In this document: in pieces, positions 1 to 4,452 of the stretch
Layout of the letters: every line of letters starts with the position of its first letter
Numbering within the stretch: position 1 is the stretch's first letter
Source of the DNA: Myxococcales bacterium
GTDB taxonomy: Bacteria > Myxococcota_A > UBA9160 > JALSIO01
Assembly: GCA_026989995.1 (NCBI GenBank)
Contig: JALSIO010000124.1
Span: forward strand, 1-5,342
Length of the DNA: 5,342 bases
Direction of reading: 5' to 3'
Notes under the pieces: model-generated
The model's database searches: none
What the model was told of the DNA's origin: nothing
The model's input: the letters and a program-made list of their open reading frames with translations, nothing else
Translations under genes and position numbers: made by a program

Positions 1-408
1 CCGGATGCGCCCTGGTCCGAGGCGGTGCCGAGCGTGCTCGTGGTCGAGGGGCTCGACGACACCCTGGTTCCGAACCACGCCACCGAGTCGCTCGCCTGGG
101 CGCTCGGCGCTCCCCACCTCGCGCCCGTGCAGCGGCCGGTGCCCTTCCTGCCCGTCGTCCACGGTCCCCTGGCGGGCAATCGGCCCGACGGAGGGACGGC
201 GGCCTTCTACCAATTCGTGCCGCGCGGGGTCCCCGGCGTGGCACCGACGCCGGCCTGCGTCCCGCCGGCGGTTTCGCCCGCCACGGCGGACGAGGGGCAC
301 TTCTGTGCCCAGTCCGCGGAAGAGGCGGTGCGACAGCGGGTGCGCTTCCTGCGCAGCGCGGTGGACGAAACGGCGCCGGTGGCGGAAGATCCGCTGGCCG
401 GGTCGTGA
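1..408 (+). CDS. C-terminal part of an alpha/beta hydrolase (lipase-like), 5' truncated
   Basis: The frame is open from the first base to a TGA at 406-408, giving 135 residues with no start in view, so the gene begins outside the window. The visible part looks like the last third of an alpha/beta hydrolase. A beta strand runs into EGLDDTLVPNHA (residues 16-27), which fits the loop carrying the catalytic acid at D19 or D20. DEGHF (97-101) fits the loop carrying the catalytic histidine, H100. The nucleophile serine must lie upstream. Cysteines C86 and C102 flank this loop and could form a disulfide, which would suit an exported protein; that is inference. The style recalls large lipase-like proteins of myxobacteria and relatives, from memory rather than a search. 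A crotonase gene follows after 45 bp on the same strand, so co-transcription is possible. The substrate cannot be read from this fragment. Confidence 0.72.
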   Translation, partial: PDAPWSEAVPSVLVVEGLDDTLVPNHATESLAWALGAPHLAPVQRPVPFLPVVHGPLAGNRPDGGTAAFYQFVPRGVPGVAPTPACVPPAVSPATADEGHFCAQSAEEAVRQRVRFLRSAVDETAPVAEDPLAGS

Positions 409-453
409 TCGCGGGAGCCGCCGTTCCCCGCCCGCCCGGAGCAGGAGGAGCCG

Positions 454-1236
454 GTGACTGAAGAGGTGCGGGTCCGTCTCGAGCGCCGTGGCCCCGTGGC
501 GCTGCTCACGCTGAACCGCCCGGAGGCCCTGAACGCCCTCGACACGGAGATGCTGCTGGCCCTCGAGGCCCGCCTGCTCGAGGTCGAAGGCGATCCGGAG
601 ATCCGCGCGGTGGTGGTGACCGGCGAAGGGCGCGCCTTTGCCGCCGGTGCGGACATCGCCGAGATGCGCGACCTCGATTCCACCGGTGCGGAGGCCTTCA
701 GCGCCCTCGGCCACCGGGTCTTCGCGCGGCTCGAGGCGCTGCCCGCGCCCACGCTCGCTGCGGTCAACGGCTTCGCGCTCGGCGGCGGCTGCGAGCTCGC
801 GCTCGCCTGCGATTTCGTCTACGCGTCGGCGAAGGCCCGCTTCGGGCAGCCCGAGGTGGGCCTCGGCCTGATCCCCGGCTTCGGGGGCACCAGCCGACTC
901 GTCCGCCGGGTCGGGCTCGGCTGGGCCAAGGAGATGATCCTGGTGGGCGAGCCGCTCGACGCGTCCACCGCGGAGCGGATCGGCCTCGCCAACCGCGTGC
1001 TGCCACCGGACGAGCTCCTGCCGGCGGCCCTGCGCACCGCCGAGACGGCGGCGCGGAAGGGACCGCTGGCCGTGGCGGCCGCCAAGCGGGTGATGCAGGA
1101 GGGGCAGGGCGCCGACGTCCGGGTGGCGCACCGGCTCGAGCAGCTCGCCTTCGGGGTCATCTTCGCCACCGAGGACCGGCGTGAGGGGATCGAGGCCTTC
1201 CTGGCGCGGCGGGATCCGGCCTTCCGGGGCCGGTAG
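454..1236 (+). CDS. Enoyl-CoA hydratase / crotonase family protein
   Basis: This 260-residue protein has the full length of a single-domain crotonase, which adds water to trans-2-enoyl-CoA in cytoplasmic fatty-acid beta-oxidation or a related acyl-CoA route. The CoA and oxyanion-hole segment AFAAGADIAEM is at 61-71. The signature ALGGGCELALACD spans 108-120 and contains E114. FGQPEVGLGLIPGFGGT begins at 130 and contains E134. These glutamates match the catalytic pair Glu144/Glu164 of rat mitochondrial enoyl-CoA hydratase and have the same 20-residue spacing, so hydratase activity is expected rather than an isomerase-only or dehalogenase role. The C-terminal stretch FATEDRREGIEAFLARR is also typical. 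GTG at 454 is chosen because AGGAGG (443-448) lies five bases upstream and the protein then starts at the usual point before the first beta strand. Chain-length preference and a specific name cannot be decided, since crotonase paralogues are common and no other beta-oxidation gene is nearby. Confidence 0.93.
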   Translation: MTEEVRVRLERRGPVALLTLNRPEALNALDTEMLLALEARLLEVEGDPEIRAVVVTGEGRAFAAGADIAEMRDLDSTGAEAFSALGHRVFARLEALPAPTLAAVNGFALGGGCELALACDFVYASAKARFGQPEVGLGLIPGFGGTSRLVRRVGLGWAKEMILVGEPLDASTAERIGLANRVLPPDELLPAALRTAETAARKGPLAVAAAKRVMQEGQGADVRVAHRLEQLAFGVIFATEDRREGIEAFLARRDPAFRGR

Positions 1237-1253
1237 CGGGACCGAGGGCGGCG

Positions 1254-1275
1254 CCGCGGGTCGCCGGCCCCGCGG
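1254..1275. terminator. Candidate bidirectional terminator hairpin between converging genes
   Basis: CCGCGGG (1254-1260) and CCCGCGG (1269-1275) form a perfect seven-pair G/C stem around an eight-base loop. It fills the gap between the crotonase stop (1234-1236) and the leuD stop (1276-1278) and could serve both strands. There is no T-run on either side, so it is not a canonical intrinsic terminator. Hairpins without U-tracts are common after genes in GC-rich genomes, and position is the main argument. Confidence 0.45.
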
Positions 1276-1899
1276 TCAGCTTCGGGCGGGCTCCCGGAAT
1301 CCCCCGACGTAGGGGAGCGTGCTCGCCGTCCGCTCGATCGCGTCGCCGGCCTCGAGGAGAACGGCGAGGGCGTTCCACGTCCCGTCGAGGAGCTGGCGGC
1401 GCGCCCCTTCGGGCATCGAAGCCCGGAAGGTCCCGGCCCGGCAGCTCACGCTGCCGGCTTCGAGGTCCACCACCACCTCCTGCTCGGGGTCGAGCTCCAC
1501 CGACTCCATCAACCGCACGAGGTCGCCCTCGTCGAGGGTGACGCAGGGGAGGCCGAGCGCGACGCAGTTCCCGAAGAAGATCTCCGCGAAGGAGGCGCCC
1601 ACGAAGGCCCGAAACCCCGCGCGCATGAGGGCCTGGGGGGCGTGCTCCCGGGAGGAGCCGCAGCCGAAGTTGCGGCCGACCACCAGGATCCCGGCGCCGG
1701 CGAAGCGTGGGTCGTCGAGGGGGTGCTGGCCCTTGGCCTGGGCCCGGTCGTCGGCGAAGGCGTGCTGGCCGAGGCCGTCGAAGGTCACGCAGCGCAGATA
1801 GCGCGCCGGGATGATGCGGTCGGTATCGATGTCGTCGCCGCGGAGCACGCAGGCCCGCGCTGCCACGCGGTGGCGTCTCGCGTCGGTCGCCGTGGTCAC
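1276..1899 (-). CDS. leuD: 3-isopropylmalate dehydratase small subunit
   Basis: LeuD pairs with LeuC to isomerise 2-isopropylmalate to 3-isopropylmalate in cytoplasmic leucine biosynthesis. The 207-residue product carries the swivelling aconitase domain: [16 protein letters not shown] (21-36) with the substrate-specificity loop YLRC at 34-37, then [16 protein letters not shown] (75-90), whose GSSR at 81-84 matches the active-site Ser-Arg segment of aconitases. AEIFFGNC follows. The GTG start at 1899-1897 overlaps the leuC stop as GTGA, and GGGAG (1909-1905) lies five bases upstream within leuC, so the two genes are probably translationally coupled. The frame stays open upstream to 2097, but that part is an out-of-frame reading of leuC without family resemblance. 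The protein resembles the roughly 200-residue cyanobacterial-style LeuD more than the E. coli form. Homoaconitase or another aconitase-type specificity is the main alternative and is made less likely by the LeuC partner. Confidence 0.94.
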   Translation of the reverse strand: MTTATDARRHRVAARACVLRGDDIDTDRIIPARYLRCVTFDGLGQHAFADDRAQAKGQHPLDDPRFAGAGILVVGRNFGCGSSREHAPQALMRAGFRAFVGASFAEIFFGNCVALGLPCVTLDEGDLVRLMESVELDPEQEVVVDLEAGSVSCRAGTFRASMPEGARRQLLDGTWNALAVLLEAGDAIERTASTLPYVGGFREPARS

Positions 1900-3302
1900 A
1901 GGAGCTCCCGGACGTCGGTGATCTGGCCTCGAATCGCCGCGGCGGCCACCATGGCCGGCGACATGAGGAGCGTCCGCCCGGTGGGCGAGCCCTGCCGGCC
2001 CTTGAAATTCCGGTTGGAGGTGGAGGCGCACAGCTCGTCGCCCCGGAGCTTGTCGGGGTTCATCGCCAGGCACATGGAGCAGCCGGGCTCCCGCCACTCG
2101 AAGCCGGCCTCACGGAAGAGCTCGGGGAGCCCCTCGGCCTCGGCCCGGCGCTTGACCTCCTGCGAGCCGGGAACGACGAGCGCACGCACCCCGGGCGCCA
2201 CCCGGCCGAGGCGCGCGACCCGCGCGGCCTCCCGGAGATCGGAGAGCCGGCCATTGGTGCAGGATCCGATGAAGGCCACGTCGATCCGGGCGCCGAGGAG
2301 CGGCTGCCCCGGTCGGAGCTTCATGTACGCCAGGGCCTCCTCGGCCGAGGTGCGCTCCGCATCGGGGAGCGCCTCCGGGCGCGGCACGGGCTCGTCGACG
2401 CCCACGCTCTGCCCGGGGTGGATGCCCCAGGTGACCGAGGGCGCGATGGCGGCGCCGTCGATCTCCACCCGGTCGTCGTAGGCGCAACCCGGGTCGCTGG
2501 CGATCCCCCGCCACCAGGCCTCGGCCCGGGCGAAGGCCTCGCCGGAGGGGGCGAAGCGGCGCCCACGGAGCCAGGCGATGACGGCGTCGTCCGGGTTCAC
2601 GTAGCCCACCCGGGCCCCGCCCTCGATGGACATGTTGCAGACGGTCATCCGCTCCTCGAGGCTCATGGCCTCGATCACCGGGCCGCCGTATTCGTAGGCG
2701 TAGCCGATGCCGCCCTTCACACCGAGGCGCCGGATGATGGCGAGGATGACGTCCTTGGCGTAGACGCCGGCCGCGAGCTTCCCGGTGACGTCGATCCGCC
2801 GGAGGCGTGGGCGGGCGAGCGCCAGACACTGGGTGGCGAGCACGTCGCGCACCTGGCTCGTGCCGATCCCGAAGGCGAGCGCGCCGAAGGCCCCGTGGGT
2901 GGAGGTGTGGCTGTCGCCGCAGGCGATGGTCATGCCGGGCTGGGTGAGTCCGAGCTCCGGCCCGATCACGTGCACGATCCCCTGGTGGCCGCTGGCGGGA
3001 TCGAAGAGGGTGATGCCGTGCTCGCGGCAGTTCCGCTCGAGGGCCTGCAGCATCTCCTCGGCGAGGGGGTCGGCGAGCGGTCGCTTCTGGGAGGCCGTGG
3101 GAATGATGTGGTCGACGGTGGCGAAGGTGCGGCCCGGAAAGCGAACCGGAAGTCCGAGCTCGCGCAGCATGGCGAAGGCCTGCGGGCTCGTGACCTCGTG
3201 GATCAGGTGGAGCCCCACGAAGAGCTGGGTCTGCCCGTCGGGGAGCTCCCGGACCGCATGGGCGTCCCAGACCTTCTCGAGGAGGCTTCGGGGGGTGGCC
3301 AT
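1896..3302 (-). CDS. leuC: 3-isopropylmalate dehydratase large subunit
   Basis: LeuC carries the 4Fe-4S cluster and most of the active site of isopropylmalate isomerase. The 468-residue length matches bacterial LeuC (466 in E. coli). Visible landmarks are [11 protein letters not shown] (98-108), [12 protein letters not shown] (129-140), [19 protein letters not shown] (220-238) and SCTNGR (347-352). The three cluster cysteines are C348, C408 and C411, the last two in EPGCSMC; they match C347, C407 and C410 of E. coli shifted by one. The start is placed at ATG 3302-3300, which gives [15 protein letters not shown], the normal family N-terminus, with AAGGG (3312-3308) five bases upstream. An in-frame start at 3329 would add nine residues of unrelated sequence. 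The gene heads a two-gene unit with leuD; leuA and leuB are not in the window. The 55-bp divergent gap upstream is too short for a leucine attenuator or T-box, and none is seen. TATCCA (3317-3312) is a weak -10 candidate that conflicts with the ribosome-binding site. Confidence 0.97.
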   Translation of the reverse strand: MATPRSLLEKVWDAHAVRELPDGQTQLFVGLHLIHEVTSPQAFAMLRELGLPVRFPGRTFATVDHIIPTASQKRPLADPLAEEMLQALERNCREHGITLFDPASGHQGIVHVIGPELGLTQPGMTIACGDSHTSTHGAFGALAFGIGTSQVRDVLATQCLALARPRLRRIDVTGKLAAGVYAKDVILAIIRRLGVKGGIGYAYEYGGPVIEAMSLEERMTVCNMSIEGGARVGYVNPDDAVIAWLRGRRFAPSGEAFARAEAWWRGIASDPGCAYDDRVEIDGAAIAPSVTWGIHPGQSVGVDEPVPRPEALPDAERTSAEEALAYMKLRPGQPLLGARIDVAFIGSCTNGRLSDLREAARVARLGRVAPGVRALVVPGSQEVKRRAEAEGLPELFREAGFEWREPGCSMCLAMNPDKLRGDELCASTSNRNFKGRQGSPTGRTLLMSPAMVAAAAIRGQITDVRELL

Positions 3303-3345
3303 CGGGACCCTTGGATAGCACGGGGGCACCGGCCCGGCGATGGCC

Positions 3346-3351
3346 TAGACT
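3346..3351 (+). promoter_or_regulatory. Candidate -10 element for a leaderless esterase transcript
   Basis: TAGACT fits the TANNNT pattern of a sigma-70-type -10 element. Exactly six bases separate it from the ATG at 3358, so transcription would be expected to start at or within a base of the start codon. That spacing is the hallmark of leaderless promoters. No purine-rich ribosome-binding site precedes the ATG, which agrees. No -35 hexamer is convincing at the usual distance. Confidence 0.5.
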
Positions 3352-3357
3352 CGCGGG

Positions 3358-4023
3358 ATGGAGCTCCTTCACGCCGCGCACGTGCCCGCTGGCGACGGCC
3401 CCTTCCCCACCATCGTGGCCCTCCACGGCTGGGGAGCCAGCGCCCACGACCTCTTCGCCCTCGCACCCTTCCTGCACGGAGGCCAGGCCCTCGTGCTGTG
3501 CCCGCAGGGGCCGGTCGAGGTTCCCATCGCCCAGGGGGTGGCGGGCTACGGGTGGTTCCCGCTGACTGCGGGCGCGCCCCCGGATCCGGCGGCCTTCCGC
3601 AAGGCCGTCGAGACCGTGCGCCGCTTCCTCGACGAGGCGGTGGAACGGTACCCGGCCGATCCCCGCAAGCTGGTCCTGCTCGGCTTCAGCCAGGGAGGCG
3701 TGGTGGCCTACGACCTCGCCCTGCGGGAGCCCGAGCGCTTCGCCGGGCTGGCGGCACTTTCCTCCTGGCTCCCCGAGGAGGTGGCCGAGCAGGTGCCGCC
3801 GAGCGACGCCCTGCGCAACCTCCCCGCGCTGGTGATCCACGGCAGCCGGGATCCCATGATCCCGGTCGCGCGGGCGCACGAGTCGCGGGACCGGCTGCTG
3901 CGCCTGGGAGTCCCCGTCAGCTTCCGCGAGTACCCCATGGAGCACGAGATCCGGCCCGAGGCGCTCCGGGACCTGGTGGGGTGGTTGGAGGAGAAGGTGC
4001 TCTCCCCCATCGTGCTGGCCTGA
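3358..4023 (+). CDS. Alpha/beta hydrolase, phospholipase/carboxylesterase family (serine esterase)
   Basis: This 221-residue protein has the length and order of the Abhydrolase_2 family, small cytoplasmic serine esterases acting on carboxyl or thioester bonds. LHGWGAS (22-28) supplies the oxyanion-hole loop. The nucleophile elbow GFSQGG (109-114) contains S111. HGSRDPMIPV (161-170) contains the acid D165, and MEHEI (194-198) contains H196. The triad is therefore complete and correctly spaced. The final helix with VGWLEEKV is typical of the family. There is no signal peptide and no membrane helix. The ATG at 3358 lacks a ribosome-binding site and sits six bases after a -10-like TAGACT, so leaderless expression is likely. 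The gene diverges from leuC and is followed directly by a long hairpin and a tRNA gene, so it appears monocistronic. The natural substrate is unknown. Confidence 0.9.
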   Translation: MELLHAAHVPAGDGPFPTIVALHGWGASAHDLFALAPFLHGGQALVLCPQGPVEVPIAQGVAGYGWFPLTAGAPPDPAAFRKAVETVRRFLDEAVERYPADPRKLVLLGFSQGGVVAYDLALREPERFAGLAALSSWLPEEVAEQVPPSDALRNLPALVIHGSRDPMIPVARAHESRDRLLRLGVPVSFREYPMEHEIRPEALRDLVGWLEEKVLSPIVLA

Positions 4024-4080
4024 CCCGGGCCGGGGCAGGCTTCCCGAGCGGAGCTCCGGCATCGGGGCCTGCTGCCCGGG
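4024..4080 (+). terminator. Long interrupted hairpin directly after the esterase stop codon
   Basis: Three nested stems start at the base after the TGA. CCCGGGC (4024-4030) pairs with GCCCGGG (4074-4080). GCAGGC (4035-4040) pairs with GCCTGC (4067-4072). CCCGA (4043-4047) pairs with TCGGG (4062-4066). Together they give 18 pairs with small internal loops and a 14-base apical part that contains GGAGCTCC. The position between the esterase and the tRNA promoter suggests transcription termination or 3'-end protection. No T-run follows, so a plain intrinsic terminator is not proven. Confidence 0.5.
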
Positions 4081-4094
4081 CGAAGGCGGTCTGG

Positions 4095-4100
4095 TAGCCT
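4095..4100 (+). promoter_or_regulatory. Candidate -10 element for the tRNA-Pro gene
   Basis: TAGCCT fits TANNNT and lies 28 bases before the mature 5' end of tRNA-Pro. A transcript starting near 4107 would carry a 5' leader of about 22 bases for removal by RNase P. The esterase upstream ends in a hairpin, so an independent tRNA promoter is expected here. No good -35 box is visible. The same TAGNCT form occurs before the esterase and the channel gene. Confidence 0.35.
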
Positions 4101-4128
4101 GGAACGGCGCCGCACGCGCGTTCGCAGC

Positions 4129-4204
4129 CGGGGTGTAGCTCAGCGGCCAGAGCCGGATCTTTGGGGGATCCGCGTCGTGGGTTCGAATCCCACCACCCCG
4201 ACCA
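4129..4204 (+). tRNA. tRNA-Pro, anticodon UGG
   Basis: The 76 bases fold into a complete cloverleaf with the CCA end encoded at 4202-4204. The acceptor stem pairs CGGGGTG (4129-4135) with CACCCCG (4194-4200). The D arm pairs GCTC (4138-4141) with GAGC (4150-4153). The anticodon stem pairs GGATC (4155-4159) with GATCC (4167-4171) around the loop TTTGGGG, placing the anticodon TGG at 4162-4164 with G37 after it. The T arm pairs GTGGG with CCCAC around TTCGAAT. All stems are fully paired. The first pair C1-G72 and discriminator A73 agree with the known identity elements of bacterial tRNA-Pro. UGG should read CCA and, by wobble, other CCN proline codons. No integration scar or attachment-site repeat is seen beside it. 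Confidence 0.97.
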
Positions 4205-4262
4205 GCGGCGGTCCGCCGCCTCCGCCCGGTCTCCATCCCATCCCTTCCGAGAGCGCATCCGA

Positions 4263-4281
4263 CCCGGCCCCGGCTGCCGGG
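4263..4281. other. Six-pair hairpin in the gap after tRNA-Pro
   Basis: CCCGGC (4263-4268) and GCCGGG (4276-4281) form a perfect stem with a seven-base loop. In sequence this rich in G and C such a stem can arise by chance. It is listed because it is the first of several consecutive hairpins between the tRNA and the channel gene. Another weak stem, GCGGC/GCCGC, lies at 4205-4219 directly after the tRNA and might mark its transcript end. Confidence 0.25.
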
Positions 4282-4285
4282 TGCA

Positions 4286-4314
4286 CCGTCGTCGGCAGGC
4301 GACCGCGACGACGG
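4286..4314. other. Nine-pair perfect inverted repeat in the gap after tRNA-Pro
   Basis: CCGTCGTCG (4286-4294) and CGACGACGG (4306-4314) are exact reverse complements around an 11-base loop. This is the longest uninterrupted inverted repeat noticed in the non-coding parts of the window. It lies five bases after the hairpin at 4263-4281. It could be an RNA hairpin, such as a small-RNA stem or a factor-dependent terminator for the tRNA transcript, or a protein-binding site. No T-run follows. Confidence 0.35.
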
Positions 4315-4346
4315 CGCGGGGTGGCTCCCGCTCCCCCGGGATCGGC

Positions 4347-4364
4347 CTCGGGGCGATCCCCGAG
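4347..4364. other. Seven-pair hairpin with CGAT tetraloop upstream of the channel gene
   Basis: CTCGGGG (4347-4353) and CCCCGAG (4358-4364) pair perfectly around CGAT. A GATCGG direct repeat brackets the structure (4340-4345 and 4364-4369). It lies upstream of the proposed channel promoter, so it could end transcripts arriving from the tRNA or act as an operator. There is no U-tract. Confidence 0.3.
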
Positions 4365-4395
4365 ATCGGTTGAAGGGCCGGAGGAGGCCGGCCGA

Positions 4396-4401
4396 TAGGC
4401 T
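4396..4401 (+). promoter_or_regulatory. Candidate -10 element for the potassium channel gene
   Basis: TAGGCT fits TANNNT and predicts a start near 4408, giving a 5' leader of about 45 bases before the GTG at 4453. TTGAAG (4370-4375) is a partial -35 match, but the 20-base spacer is longer than the usual 17. An inverted repeat, GGCCGG/CCGGCC (4376-4381 and 4388-4393), fills that spacer and ends two bases before the -10, where a bound regulator could block or bend the promoter. Confidence 0.38.
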
Positions 4402-4411
4402 CCGAGGCGGC

Positions 4412-4429
4412 CGGCGGGAGGTCCCGCCG
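4412..4429 (+). promoter_or_regulatory. Hairpin in the predicted 5' leader of the channel mRNA
   Basis: CGGCGGG (4412-4418) and CCCGCCG (4423-4429) form a perfect seven-pair stem with the four-base loop AGGT. If transcription starts near 4408, this stem is at the very 5' end of the mRNA. It ends ten bases before the ribosome-binding site GGGAGG (4440-4445), leaving that site free. A role in mRNA stability or translation control is possible but unproven. Confidence 0.35.
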
Positions 4430-4452
4430 CCGGGGCTGCGGGAGGCGGCACG

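Noticed and set aside
207..767. Minus-strand frame of 186 codons antisense to the lipase tail and crotonase start
   Set aside because: Its product is a Ser/Arg/Ala-rich low-complexity sequence, and it lies antisense to a crotonase with conserved catalytic residues.
1900..2097. N-terminal extension of leuD to an upstream in-frame ATG at 2097
   Set aside because: The extra 66 residues overlap leuC in another frame and do not resemble LeuD. The GTG at 1899 gives the family N-terminus with a ribosome-binding site and four-base coupling to leuC.
3303..3329. Nine-residue N-terminal extension of leuC
   Set aside because: The ATG at 3302 gives the normal LeuC start and has AAGGG five bases upstream. 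The extension would cover that ribosome-binding site.
3303..3357. Leucine-responsive attenuator or T-box upstream of leuC
   Set aside because: The gap is only 55 bp, with no leucine-codon leader peptide, no T-box core and no terminator/antiterminator pair.
2418..4097. A 559-codon plus-strand frame antisense to leuC and overlapping the esterase
   Set aside because: Both leuC and the esterase have full-length family matches with catalytic residues intact. This frame shows composition-driven sequence only, without recognisable motifs.
4129..4260. tRNA-Pro as an integration site for a mobile element
   Set aside because: No repeat of the tRNA 3' end, integrase gene or compositional break is visible in the window. 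The downstream gene is an ordinary channel.
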